64,000 nucleotides of DNA, taken from NCBI RefSeq assembly GCF_001642955.1, contig NZ_LWSK01000020.1:1-64000 (forward strand), given 5' to 3'. Position numbers and translations under genes: made by a program. The DNA comes from Rubripirellula obstinata (GTDB taxonomy: Bacteria; Planctomycetota; Planctomycetia; Pirellulales; Pirellulaceae). Within the stretch, counting starts at the first letter, position 1. Every line of letters starts with the position of its first letter. The notes under the pieces are model-generated. The model was not told the origin of the DNA. It searched no databases and saw only the letters and a program-made list of their open reading frames with translations. Shown piece by piece: positions 26,975 to 36,303 of the stretch.

Positions 26975-27208
26975 ATGGCTCGTTCGCCCCAAGAATTGAT
27001 CGCGGTCAAAAGCAATTCGCAGAGTCGCCAGAGGTGCTTTGCGAGTTGTTTGAGCCTACGTCTCTTGCTGTTGTGCGGCCTGATGTCGATGGCAGGATGT
27101 GGTGAAGCTCCTTCGCCCGCCGCCGTCGAACAGGACGATTTGGAACGGTACTTAGAAGAGCATCCAGAGGCGAGGGAAGTGTCTGCCGAGGACATCAATG
27201 GTTTTTAG
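26975..27208 (+). CDS. Small putative lipoprotein
   Basis: This is a 77-residue protein with a hydrophobic stretch ending in the lipobox-like LMSMAGC. The mature peptide would be only about 35 residues and acidic (DDLERYLEEHPEAREVSAED). The N-terminal region before the hydrophobic stretch is long for a lipoprotein signal, so a downstream start is possible. It follows the PEP-CTERM gene with 2 bp between stop and start, so the two are almost certainly in one transcript. Function unknown. Confidence 0.6.
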   Translation: MARSPQELIAVKSNSQSRQRCFASCLSLRLLLLCGLMSMAGCGEAPSPAAVEQDDLERYLEEHPEAREVSAEDINGF

Positions 27209-27348
27209 GCGGTCTCGGGGCAGGGCCGCCTGTTCGATCCGCTTCGTTTGATTTCTGCTTAGGGATCGGTCGGTGTTTGCCTCTTTGCCAAGCATCGGAT
27301 CTAGCTTTTTGGAACGCCAGCACTCTTTGTCTTTCAAAGGATCTTGAA

Positions 27349-28572
27349 ATGTCTCGACGAAAACGACCTGGTTTCACATTGGTCGAATTGTTGGTAGTGA
27401 TCGCGATCATTGGGGTACTGGTGGGGCTTTTGTTGCCGGCGGTTCAGGCGGCTCGCGAAGCAGCTAGACGGATGAGTTGCAGCAATAATTTCAAGCAAAT
27501 TGGTCTCGGCTACCACAACTACCACTCGGCGTACAACCAGCTTCCCAAACATCGCGGAGGCAGTTATCGGATGCCAGGTGCGCCTGGTTCTCGGATGCCA
27601 ACGAATTCAGCGCCCGGCGGCGGTAGCAATGTCTCGAACCTCAGTGCGCTGGTGGGTGTGCTTCCGTTTGTCGAGCAGCAAGCTTTGTGGGAACAAATCA
27701 GCAATCCTTTTCAAATCACGCAGCCGGCGACAGCGGCCGGTCAGTTCTTCGCCGCAATGGGGCCGGACCCATCGATGACGATCGCCAACCATGCGACAAA
27801 TAGATACGACCCCTGGCTAACCACGATTCCCACCTTTCGCTGCCCAAGCGATCCGGGACAGGGGTTGCCGGCGTTGGGAAGGACCAACTACGCGATGTGT
27901 TTTGGTGATTCATTCGCCGCCGTGTTCCAGGGGGCTGTCGCTGCCAATGGTGTTGAAAGCGCGGGGTTTGCCGCCAACGCGGTCAACTACCGTGGCTTGT
28001 TCATGCAGCGACGGGTGACCAAATTCCGTGATGTGCTTGATGGTCTTTCCAATACCATCATGGCGGGCGAGATCAATACGGATCTAGGCGACAGTGATGC
28101 AACGACGCGGTTCGCTCTGGTCGATCCAGCGCTCAGCGACAATCCGTCGCTTTGCATCGAGTCGGTGGATCGGCAGAGGCCGCGATTCTGGGCCGAAGGC
28201 GTGTCGCTGATCGGAGCGGCGGAGCATCAGCGTGGTCTTGCATGGGCAAACGGATTTGCGAACTACACAGGTTTTTTTACGATCTTGCCACCCAATGGTC
28301 CCAGTTGCACGCGAAGGTTCGGGATCAATCCGGGACCATGGCGCGATGGAACTCATACCGCCAGCAGTCGGCACTCTGGCGGTGTGCATGTGCTGATGGG
28401 TGACGGCTCGGTTCGGTTTGTCACTGACTCGATTGAAGCGGGCGATGCGTCGTTGGGGCCCGTTCGAAGCAACGGTACCGGTGCTCGGACGCCGGGGGCA
28501 CCGTCGCCCTACGGTCTTTGGGGAGCACTTGGCACTCGGGACAGTAAAGAAATTATTAGTTCCGAGTTTTAG
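27349..28572 (+). CDS. DUF1559 protein with type IV pilin-like N-terminus
   Basis: This is a 407-residue protein of the large planctomycete DUF1559 family. The N-terminus has a prepilin peptidase site and hydrophobic helix (RPGFTLVELLVVIAIIGVL) followed by the family segment PAVQAAREAARRMSCSNN. The C-terminal signature HSGGVHVLMGDGSVRFV is present. The start at 27349 follows AAAGGATCTTG, and 24 upstream codons are excluded. Members are probably assembled or anchored by a type II secretion/type IV pilus-like system. Their exact role is unknown. It lies between the PEP-CTERM pair and a sigma factor gene. Confidence 0.92.
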   Translation: MSRRKRPGFTLVELLVVIAIIGVLVGLLLPAVQAAREAARRMSCSNNFKQIGLGYHNYHSAYNQLPKHRGGSYRMPGAPGSRMPTNSAPGGGSNVSNLSALVGVLPFVEQQALWEQISNPFQITQPATAAGQFFAAMGPDPSMTIANHATNRYDPWLTTIPTFRCPSDPGQGLPALGRTNYAMCFGDSFAAVFQGAVAANGVESAGFAANAVNYRGLFMQRRVTKFRDVLDGLSNTIMAGEINTDLGDSDATTRFALVDPALSDNPSLCIESVDRQRPRFWAEGVSLIGAAEHQRGLAWANGFANYTGFFTILPPNGPSCTRRFGINPGPWRDGTHTASSRHSGGVHVLMGDGSVRFVTDSIEAGDASLGPVRSNGTGARTPGAPSPYGLWGALGTRDSKEIISSEF

Positions 28573-28681
28573 TTGTTTCGAGTTTTTTTTCGACTGAACT
28601 TGGCAGCGAGTTTAATTTTCACAAACATCATTTTAGCGACACCGCTTACTTCTGACTTGATGGCAGTTTTTAGTTTCGATT

Positions 28682-29206
28682 ATGAAAAATAGTCAAACGC
28701 TTTCCTTCACCGAGCGAATCATTGCGGCGCAGCCACGGCTTTACAGTTATGCGGCCGCGCTGACACCGGACCTGGATGCTGCCGGCGAGGTGTTGCAGGA
28801 AGCCAATCGCGTGATGTTGGAAAGCGAATCGCAGTACGATCCGGAGCGTGATTTTCTGTCTTGGGCCTGTGGCGTTTTGCGTTACCGCGTTCTCGCTCGT
28901 GTCCGCGATCGGGGACGTGAACGACTTTGCTTTGACAGCGAGTTGGTCGAAACACTGGCACAGCAAATGGCCAAGCGAGAAGCCGACGGAGACTTGCGCA
29001 GCACGTGGCTGCGAAAGTGCCACGAAAAGCTGACCGAGCATCAACGAATGATGCTGGACCTGCGATACGAATCCGGTGCCACCGTTGAAAGCATGTCAAA
29101 GTTGCTCAATCGTCCCGTAACTTCCGTGTCCAGCTCGTTAACAAAAATTCGTCGTAAACTCTCCGACTGTGTGAGTCAGCTTCAGAACGTCATTCCAGTC
29201 GAATAA
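28682..29206 (+). CDS. ECF-type sigma factor, planctomycete group
   Basis: This is a 174-residue sigma-70 family protein with only regions 2 and 4. Region 2 spans about residues 10-80 (LYSYAAALTPDLDAAGEVLQEA, then FLSWACGVLRYRVLARVR). Region 4 spans about 115-165 (KLTEHQRMMLDLRYESGATV and the helix-turn-helix MSKLLNRPVTSVSSSLTKIR). The length fits the family. It is followed 12 bp later by a FecR-domain membrane protein, the usual sigma/anti-sigma arrangement. It may switch on surface or polysaccharide-degradation genes nearby, which is inferred from position only. Confidence 0.92.
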   Translation: MKNSQTLSFTERIIAAQPRLYSYAAALTPDLDAAGEVLQEANRVMLESESQYDPERDFLSWACGVLRYRVLARVRDRGRERLCFDSELVETLAQQMAKREADGDLRSTWLRKCHEKLTEHQRMMLDLRYESGATVESMSKLLNRPVTSVSSSLTKIRRKLSDCVSQLQNVIPVE

Positions 29207-29218
29207 TGAACCCAACCG

Positions 29219-31150
29219 ATGAATGAATCTCACAACTCTAACAGCGATCCGAACCGTCAACCCGGCGACGATGATGCCATCTCGCCAGCCGAAGTGTATC
29301 GGTTGATCAACGGCCTTTTGGACGATCAGCTACAACCGCACGAAGCGGAACGGTTGTGTGCGGCTCTGAAAAGCAGCGAGCAGTATCGCGAAATCTACCT
29401 GGAATTGATCGACGTTCATGCTGGCTTGGCTTGGCAGCGTCATTGGCCGATTCCGGTCGAGTCCATTTTGGCAACGAGCGGCTTGAACCAACGCGCCGCC
29501 GAAGATGCATTCGCGAACCAGCAAATCGAACCAGCGTCAACGTTGCGATCCGCATCGTCATCAGGATGGTCGTCGTCAGAATGGTTGCTGGGCAACCGGC
29601 GTCGTGTCGCCGCGATTGCCACGATCGCTGTCGCCGCCTGCATTGCGTTCGCGGTGGTCTCAGTCTCTTCGCCAAAACCCAGTGGAAGCGTTGATGGTTT
29701 GGCGATGTCAGATGATTCAGCGATGTCGGGGTCAGAGTCCCCAGCCAATCCTGACGCGGGAACAAAAACTGCGGACAGATTCCGCGCTGGCTCGCTCGCC
29801 AAGTCAGTCGTGACCCCGGCGGCTTTTCATCAACCGGGTGTGGCAAGAATTGGAAGCTCGATCGACGCAGCCTGGAACCGATCGGCGACTCCTGACAGCG
29901 GCAACGTCCTCGGTAGCGGTTGGTTGCAGTTGGATTCCGGACTCGTGCGACTGGATTTTTTCAGCGGCGTTCGGATGACGGTCCAAGGCCCCGCACGTCT
30001 CGAATTGCGAAGCGAGTGGGAAGTGTTTTTGGATTCCGGCAGCGTGCGCTGCGAGGTGAGTGAAATGGGCAAGGGCTTCCGCGTCCAGGCTCGCGGGATG
30101 GACGTCGTCGATTTGGGCACCGAATTCGGAATGCGAGTCGGGCCAAGCGGCGACCCGGAAGTCCACGTCATTTCGGGCAAGGTCGCGTTGATCGACGAAG
30201 CCGGCAATCCAAAACTTGAAATTGTCGAACGTCAAGCGATGCAGATGTCCGATGGTCAACTTCATTCGACGCCCTATTCGGAATCTGGATTCACCAGCGT
30301 CGGCGAAGTCACCCAGCGATCCAATCGTGTTCGCGAACGAAATTTTCTGGAGTGGAAACGTCACGCTGATGAGATCAGCCAGGATCCGACCACTGTGATT
30401 CATTACACCTTGCAAGACCAGGATCGTGATGACTTGCAAGTGACCAACGAAGCCGCCCAGGCAACTTCCGCCACCGACGCCCTGATCATCGGCTGCGATC
30501 TGACTGATGGGCGATGGCCCGGCAAAAAAGCGATTCGCTTTCAAGGCGGTGGCGATCGTCTGCTGCTAGCCGTCGATCAGCCGCAGGAATCGATGACGAT
30601 CATGATGTGGTTGCAGGTCAATGACCACAATCAGGAACTGATGGGCTTGTTGATGGGCGAGGAACCCGATCGACGTCTCAATGCCAATGCGAAATGGATG
30701 GGCGGACTGCGTCAAGCAGAGTTGGAGGCCTACCGTTCGGCCCAAATTAAATTGACTCGTTGGGGACTTTGGCAAAGCGGAGCCTTGCATCTGGGCCAAT
30801 TCCGCCGCCCCGCCGATGATCCGATCCGCGACTGGGAACACTACGACACAGAACCAAACCAAACGCTGGTTCCGTCGCGAAGATGGAACCACATCGCGGT
30901 GACCTACGATGGCCCGAGCCAAGAAATTAGCCAATTCGTCAACGGCGAAGAAGTCGCAAGTTGGGATACAGAGTATGGCGATTCGCTGCGACTGGGGCAC
31001 CTGGCGATTGGCAACCTTAGCGTCGATCAGACCGAGATTAACATGGGAGTGACTCGCGAATTTTTCGGTGCGATCGACGAGGTCGTGATCTCATCGCGGG
31101 CCTATTCGGCAGACGAAATTCAAGCCTGTTTCACGGTGGGGAAACCTTGA
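29219..31150 (+). CDS. FecR-domain membrane protein with LamG-like C-terminus
   Basis: This is a 643-residue single-pass membrane protein. The cytoplasmic N-terminus (about 1-120) resembles anti-sigma regions with a Leu/Glu-rich segment (YRLINGLLDDQLQPHEAERL). A membrane helix lies at about 122-142 (VAAIATIAVAACIAFAVVSV). A FecR domain follows at about 220-340 (RLDFFSGVRMTVQGPARLEL, DVVDLGTEFGMRV), then a LamG/concanavalin-like domain at about 395-640 that could bind carbohydrate. The pairing with the preceding sigma factor suggests it senses an extracellular glycan and controls that sigma factor. Confidence 0.9.
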   Translation: MNESHNSNSDPNRQPGDDDAISPAEVYRLINGLLDDQLQPHEAERLCAALKSSEQYREIYLELIDVHAGLAWQRHWPIPVESILATSGLNQRAAEDAFANQQIEPASTLRSASSSGWSSSEWLLGNRRRVAAIATIAVAACIAFAVVSVSSPKPSGSVDGLAMSDDSAMSGSESPANPDAGTKTADRFRAGSLAKSVVTPAAFHQPGVARIGSSIDAAWNRSATPDSGNVLGSGWLQLDSGLVRLDFFSGVRMTVQGPARLELRSEWEVFLDSGSVRCEVSEMGKGFRVQARGMDVVDLGTEFGMRVGPSGDPEVHVISGKVALIDEAGNPKLEIVERQAMQMSDGQLHSTPYSESGFTSVGEVTQRSNRVRERNFLEWKRHADEISQDPTTVIHYTLQDQDRDDLQVTNEAAQATSATDALIIGCDLTDGRWPGKKAIRFQGGGDRLLLAVDQPQESMTIMMWLQVNDHNQELMGLLMGEEPDRRLNANAKWMGGLRQAELEAYRSAQIKLTRWGLWQSGALHLGQFRRPADDPIRDWEHYDTEPNQTLVPSRRWNHIAVTYDGPSQEISQFVNGEEVASWDTEYGDSLRLGHLAIGNLSVDQTEINMGVTREFFGAIDEVVISSRAYSADEIQACFTVGKP

Positions 31151-31223
31151 TCGTCCCGCAAACGTTTCAACTTGCATCACGTGCTTGTGAAACGTCGATG
31201 ACGCTTTCCTGTGAACCGACTTC

Positions 31224-33332
31224 ATGACTCCATCGCCGTTGCCGTTCCTTTCGATTTCCATGTTTCGAGTCACACTGTGGTGTTGGCTTGCGTTTGGCAG
31301 TCACGCTGCGATGACCGCTCGGGCAAGCGCGTTCCAACCCGATCCCAACCGTTGCAACGATGTTGATATTTCACGCGTTGGCGATGCATGGGACATCAAG
31401 ACAACCGGTCGCGATCCGTTCTTGATCGGTGATCTTTCGGGCATCGGCCCGAACGATGTCATGCTGGAACTGGAATACTTTGCAACCGAGGGTGTCAAAG
31501 GCGTCGCCGCATTTATCGGCGCGTCGTTTTCACAGCAAACGCTGTTTGAATTGCCCTCCATTCCTGCTTCGGAAACGTGGACGAAGTATCAGGCCAAGGT
31601 ACCCGAATCACTGATACGGCAACTGCCCAAACGCAATGTCCGACTGCGCTTGGACCTGGGAAGACATCCCGGTGTCCGACTGCAAATTCGATCGGTTCGT
31701 TTTTTGCCAATGACGGCGACCTTTCGCCGGTCGATCATCGAAGGCCGACAGATCCAGCGTGACCGAGAACGTCGCGCGGATCAAATCACGGCCTATCTTC
31801 AACAGGAACCACCGACTCGTATCGAGTCCGTTGTCGTTTCCAAAGACCGAATCACGCTGACAGGAAAATTGTTGTCCAGCACCGGTAACACCGCCAGCAC
31901 GTCGGCCATGCAAATCATCGAATGTCCGCCGCACGTCGATATCACCTACGCTTCCCCTGGGATCGCTGTCAACGTTCCGATTCAAACCAAGGGCGATTGG
32001 TGGCGAGCGGTGGTGCCACGTAGGGATGGCCAACGCGATCGGTTGCATAGCAGTTGGCGAATCGCGTTTGGTGATGACATCGTCAGTGGACGTCGGTTCG
32101 CAACCGAGATCCAAACGATCGGAAATAATCACCCCAAAACTCGCGTGATCCCAACCAGTCAAAAAGGACTCGGCGGAGTCGATGCAACCGGGCCGATCGA
32201 TGAATTAACCGAACTTGGCATCTCTGCGATTACCGTCAACATTATCCTGGGCTCGATGCTCTCCGATAAACCTGGCCCAGGTCGTGAATTGATTCCGATC
32301 GATTCCAATGATCCCGAACGACCGCCGATCTACTTCAACTCCGTCGCACTCCGCCGAATTGATAAAACACTTTCGTTTGCATCCCGGCACAACATGGTTG
32401 TCTCGGGGATTCTGCTAATCAGCTCGAAAACCAGGCGTTGCACCGGATCGCCCTTGATCCATCCCGACAACGACGGCGGCACCTATTCGATGCCGAATTT
32501 GACAGATCCATACGCAACCGAAATCTACGCTTACCTTCTCGATCAACTGGGGCGTCGTTACAGCAACCCGACCAGCAAACAAGGCGGGATCAGCAACTGG
32601 GTCGTTCACAACGAAGTCGACGCGCACCAAGCGTGGACCAACATGGGCAAACAACCAAGACCCATCGTGACCGAAACCTACTATCGATCGATGCGAATGG
32701 TTCATAACGCCGTGCGTCAATACAATCCACACGCACGAGTCTTTGCATCGTTGACGCATCAATGGTCAGTCAAAGACGACGGCAATGGAACCAAGCTAGC
32801 ACCACAAGAAGTCGTCACCGCGCTGCAGCGATATTCGTTGCTGGAAGGCGATTTTGCATGGGGATTGGCCTACCATCCTTATCCGCAAAGTCTGTTTGCA
32901 CCCACGGCGTGGAACGATACCAAGATCACCGACCAATTTGATACGCCACTGATCACGATCCAGAACATTGACGTGCTGCAGCGGTTCATGGCCCAACGGT
33001 TGATGCTAGATTCCAACCGACAACCGCGACCAATCTTGCTCAGTGAACAAGGCTTTCACACCGAATCGTATGATGAAGACGATCAAGCAAACCAAGCCGC
33101 CTCGCTCGCTTACGCGATGAAGCAAATCGCCAAAATCCCATCGATCGAATCGTTTCACTACCACCGCTGGATCGACAACCCCAACGAAGGCGGTTTGAAA
33201 CTGGGACTGCGAACGTTGCCATCGCCCGGAAAACCGCACGGCGAAAAGAAACAATCGTGGTTCGTCTATCAAGCCATCGGCACACCCTCGGAACCAGAAC
33301 GCACCCGGCACCTCCCCCAACCCGATCGCTAA
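31224..33332 (+). CDS. DUF5722 family putative glycoside hydrolase
   Basis: This is a 702-residue exported protein. A hydrophobic signal lies near residues 13-33; the start may be the ATG at 31260. An N-terminal beta region (to about 330) is followed by a TIM-barrel-like domain (about 340-690) typical of DUF5722, related to GH39-like clan A enzymes. Candidate acid/base is E464 (WVVHNEVDAHQ) and candidate nucleophile E608 (PILLSEQGFHTE), the expected positions at the ends of strands 4 and 7. It stands before two GH78 rhamnosidases on the same strand and is probably part of one transcript. Substrate unknown. Confidence 0.8.
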   Translation: MTPSPLPFLSISMFRVTLWCWLAFGSHAAMTARASAFQPDPNRCNDVDISRVGDAWDIKTTGRDPFLIGDLSGIGPNDVMLELEYFATEGVKGVAAFIGASFSQQTLFELPSIPASETWTKYQAKVPESLIRQLPKRNVRLRLDLGRHPGVRLQIRSVRFLPMTATFRRSIIEGRQIQRDRERRADQITAYLQQEPPTRIESVVVSKDRITLTGKLLSSTGNTASTSAMQIIECPPHVDITYASPGIAVNVPIQTKGDWWRAVVPRRDGQRDRLHSSWRIAFGDDIVSGRRFATEIQTIGNNHPKTRVIPTSQKGLGGVDATGPIDELTELGISAITVNIILGSMLSDKPGPGRELIPIDSNDPERPPIYFNSVALRRIDKTLSFASRHNMVVSGILLISSKTRRCTGSPLIHPDNDGGTYSMPNLTDPYATEIYAYLLDQLGRRYSNPTSKQGGISNWVVHNEVDAHQAWTNMGKQPRPIVTETYYRSMRMVHNAVRQYNPHARVFASLTHQWSVKDDGNGTKLAPQEVVTALQRYSLLEGDFAWGLAYHPYPQSLFAPTAWNDTKITDQFDTPLITIQNIDVLQRFMAQRLMLDSNRQPRPILLSEQGFHTESYDEDDQANQAASLAYAMKQIAKIPSIESFHYHRWIDNPNEGGLKLGLRTLPSPGKPHGEKKQSWFVYQAIGTPSEPERTRHLPQPDR

Positions 33333-33385
33333 CGTGGCATCGAAACCAACAATCAGTCAGCAAAAACAACTGACGCAATGACAAC

Positions 33386-36181
33386 ATGATCCAACCACAC
33401 CAAGCCTTCCACGTTCTTCTGCTGTGCATCATCACAGCGAGTCTGTCGCAGCCCGCCCAATCGCAGCCCCCCCAATTCCAAGCATCGCAGTGGATCGGCT
33501 ACACCCAGGACGACCGACCCGAACAATGGTCCCGCCGTGGCGTCACGTTCAATCGTCCACCCGCTGATATTTCGTCGTGGAAACCCACCGCTAAAGAACT
33601 GCGTTCGACACCGCGGAAATCATTCCCATCGCCACGGCTGCGAAAAACGTTTGACATCACCAAACAAGTCCAATCCGCCGAGGCGATGATCAGCGGCGTC
33701 GGACTGTATGAGTTGTACCTCAACGGCGAAAAGGTCGGCGACGAAGTTCTCGCTCCGGCACAAACGTCCTACGACGAACGAGTCTTCTACAACACGTTCG
33801 ACGTGACCGCGCAAATCAAGTCCGGAAAAAACGCCGTCGGCGTCATGCTGGGCAACGGCTTCTATGGCCAGAACATCGCCTTTGCACCCAACCTCAGCTA
33901 CGGTGCGCCGCGAGCCCTGGTGACGATCCGAAGCACCTACAACGACGGCAGCCAATCGACGGTCCATTCTGATGAAACTTGGCGAGCCAGCACCGGACCG
34001 ATCCTGTTCGACAACGTTTACCTTGGTGAAACGTTTGATGCCCGTGAAGTGACGCCAGGGTGGTCGACCGCGAATTTTGACGCCGCCGACTGGTCATCCG
34101 CACAGATCATGGACGCACCCACCGACCGGCTCGAAAGGCAAGGCATCGAACCGATGCGGAAAGTTCGTCGTGTGACGCCGGTCGCGGTGATGCCGGCCGA
34201 AGAAGGTTGGATCATCGACATGGGCGAGAACATGACCGGATGGTTGCAAATCGCAGTGCAAGAAACCGCGGGCACGATCGTCACGATGCGATTCGCCGAA
34301 CACTTGATGCCCGACGGGAAAAATATCGACACCGCATCGACCGGCATCCACGCCACCGGCGGCGAACAAATGGACGTGTATATCTGCCGAGGCGATGGCA
34401 AAGAAACCTGGGAGCCGCGTTTCACCTATCACGGGTTCCGTTACGTCCAAGTCACCGGTGTGACCTCCAAACCGGATGTCGATCAGTGGGCCGGTTGGTG
34501 GGTGCGAACTGACGTGGATCGAATCGGATCGTTCGAGTGCTCGGACGAATTGATCAACACGTTTTACGAAGTGTCGATCCGCACGATTGAAGGCAACCTG
34601 CAAGGCTTGTTGAGCGATTGCCCGCACCGCGAACGTTGTGCGTGGATGGGAGACATTCATGCCGTTGGCGAAGCAGCATCGTATAACTTTGACCTGCGAA
34701 AATTTTGGCCCAAGGTCTCCGCTGATATCGAAACGATGTTGGGCAAAGGGGGCGGCAACGAGCGTGCCGGATTGCCCAACGATCCACGTGCGCCGTGCAA
34801 CATCGCGGTCGGCAAACGCGATTGCGGCCAAGCCCGTCCCGACTGGGGCGCGGCAACGGTCTTGGTGCCGTGGTATGGCTATCTGCACTACGGCGATGTC
34901 GAGATGGTCAAAGAAGCGTGGCCAATGATGCAGGGCTGGCTGGCTTACCTGGATGATTTCGCCGTCAAGGACGGCATCATCAATGACGGCTTCGGCGATT
35001 GGTGTCCTCCCGGGTCCAACACAAAAAAGGACACTCCATCCGCGTTGACTTCGACGGCACTTTATTACCAATCGTTGGTGGCCATGCAACAAATGGCGAC
35101 GGCGATTGGCAAGACCGCCGAATCGAAACAATACGCTCAGCAAGCCGCCGTCATCAAAGAAGCGTTCAACAAAACGTTTTACAAAGTCACCGATGTTCCC
35201 GTCAGTTCGGAACTGAATGACGCATCGATCAAGATCACCAAAGCGTTATACGGTGCTCCGTCAAAGCAGATGGATATATCACGATTGATCCAAGATATCG
35301 TGGACTCGGGAAAACGTCGTTTCAACATCAACAACCCGCTGGTCGGAAAAGATCCCGCACCAGGATTAAAGAAAACGTTGACACTAGAATACGAAGTCAA
35401 CGGTAAGCCGCAAAAGCAAACCGTTCCCGAAAGATCCGACGTCTACTTCTTACGCAAATCCGTTGCCGGTTATGGATCACAAACCGGAAGCGCCGTCGCG
35501 TTGTTTTCAGGACTCGTCCCCGACGGCGAACAACAAGCCGTCGTCGATGGTTTGGCCGACATGATCATGAAGAAATCGGGCGGCCATTACACCACCGGCA
35601 TCTTCGGGCATCGTCCGCTCTACACGTTGCTGAACGATTATGGCCACGGCGATGTGACACGTCATTTGTGGCGGATCACCGATTGGCCAAGCCTCGGCTT
35701 CATGACCGAAAAGCACGATCTGACCACTTGGCCGGAAGTGCCGTTCGATTGGCAAGCTGGCCGACGTTACTTGCGAAATTCATTCAACCATCCGATGCAC
35801 AGCGGCTTTGCCGCCGCGTTCCACGAAAGCATCGGTGGTATCCGGCCCGATCCAGAAAACCCCGGCTTCAAAACCATTTTACTACGGCCAACGTTTTTGC
35901 CCGATTTACAATGGGCCAAAGCCTCCCTCCGATCACCGCAAGGCTTGATCGTCAGCGATTGGAAACGCGACAACGAAACACTCACTTGGGAAGTGACCAT
36001 CCCGGACGGCTGCGACGGCAACGTCGATCTATCCGGCGGAAATTTCTCACAAGTAACCGTTAACGGAAAACCGGTCGCCCCGAACACCTTTGAACTGAAT
36101 TCGGGCCAGTGGACCGTTGAACTGAAAAATGACGTAGTGGATCTTGTTAAAGATCCCAGCACTGATTCGCCCCAAAATTGA
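33386..36181 (+). CDS. Secreted GH78 rhamnosidase with DUF3395-like insert
   Basis: This is a 931-residue exported GH78 protein. A signal peptide (1-26) precedes the Bac_rhamnosid_N domain (about 75-240), a beta sandwich (about 255-370), the (alpha/alpha)6 catalytic domain (about 385-830) and a C-terminal beta domain. The catalytic motif is complete: D411-C-P-H-R-E416-R-C-A-W-M-G-D423. E784 (LTTWPEVP) is the likely base. Residues about 612-687 interrupt the catalytic domain with a DUF3395-like module (ITKALYG and KDPAPGLKKTLTLEYEVNG). The last 16 residues are encoded by half of a family F repeat, so the native end was probably altered by that insertion. An N-terminal fibronectin-like domain, present in the other GH78 proteins, is missing. 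Confidence 0.92.
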   Translation: MIQPHQAFHVLLLCIITASLSQPAQSQPPQFQASQWIGYTQDDRPEQWSRRGVTFNRPPADISSWKPTAKELRSTPRKSFPSPRLRKTFDITKQVQSAEAMISGVGLYELYLNGEKVGDEVLAPAQTSYDERVFYNTFDVTAQIKSGKNAVGVMLGNGFYGQNIAFAPNLSYGAPRALVTIRSTYNDGSQSTVHSDETWRASTGPILFDNVYLGETFDAREVTPGWSTANFDAADWSSAQIMDAPTDRLERQGIEPMRKVRRVTPVAVMPAEEGWIIDMGENMTGWLQIAVQETAGTIVTMRFAEHLMPDGKNIDTASTGIHATGGEQMDVYICRGDGKETWEPRFTYHGFRYVQVTGVTSKPDVDQWAGWWVRTDVDRIGSFECSDELINTFYEVSIRTIEGNLQGLLSDCPHRERCAWMGDIHAVGEAASYNFDLRKFWPKVSADIETMLGKGGGNERAGLPNDPRAPCNIAVGKRDCGQARPDWGAATVLVPWYGYLHYGDVEMVKEAWPMMQGWLAYLDDFAVKDGIINDGFGDWCPPGSNTKKDTPSALTSTALYYQSLVAMQQMATAIGKTAESKQYAQQAAVIKEAFNKTFYKVTDVPVSSELNDASIKITKALYGAPSKQMDISRLIQDIVDSGKRRFNINNPLVGKDPAPGLKKTLTLEYEVNGKPQKQTVPERSDVYFLRKSVAGYGSQTGSAVALFSGLVPDGEQQAVVDGLADMIMKKSGGHYTTGIFGHRPLYTLLNDYGHGDVTRHLWRITDWPSLGFMTEKHDLTTWPEVPFDWQAGRRYLRNSFNHPMHSGFAAAFHESIGGIRPDPENPGFKTILLRPTFLPDLQWAKASLRSPQGLIVSDWKRDNETLTWEVTIPDGCDGNVDLSGGNFSQVTVNGKPVAPNTFELNSGQWTVELKNDVVDLVKDPSTDSPQN

Positions 36182-36238
36182 CGTAGTGGATCTTGCTAAA
36201 GATCCCAGCACTCGAGGATCTTTAACAAGATCCACTAC
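36134..36238. repeat. Palindromic repeat, family F, half copy plus full copy
   Basis: A half copy at 36134-36161 lies inside the 3' end of the preceding GH78 gene, and a full inverted repeat at 36183-36238 follows the stop codon. Both begin GTAGTGGATCTTG and continue AAAGATCCCAGCACT. A related copy is at 19742-19797. The half copy provides the codons for VVDLVKDPST near the protein C-terminus. Confidence 0.9.
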
Positions 36239-36303
36239 AAATGCCGCTCGCCTTGGGTGACAAGCATCACGAACAACATCAACGACTTCTTTTGAATCAA
36301 AAT

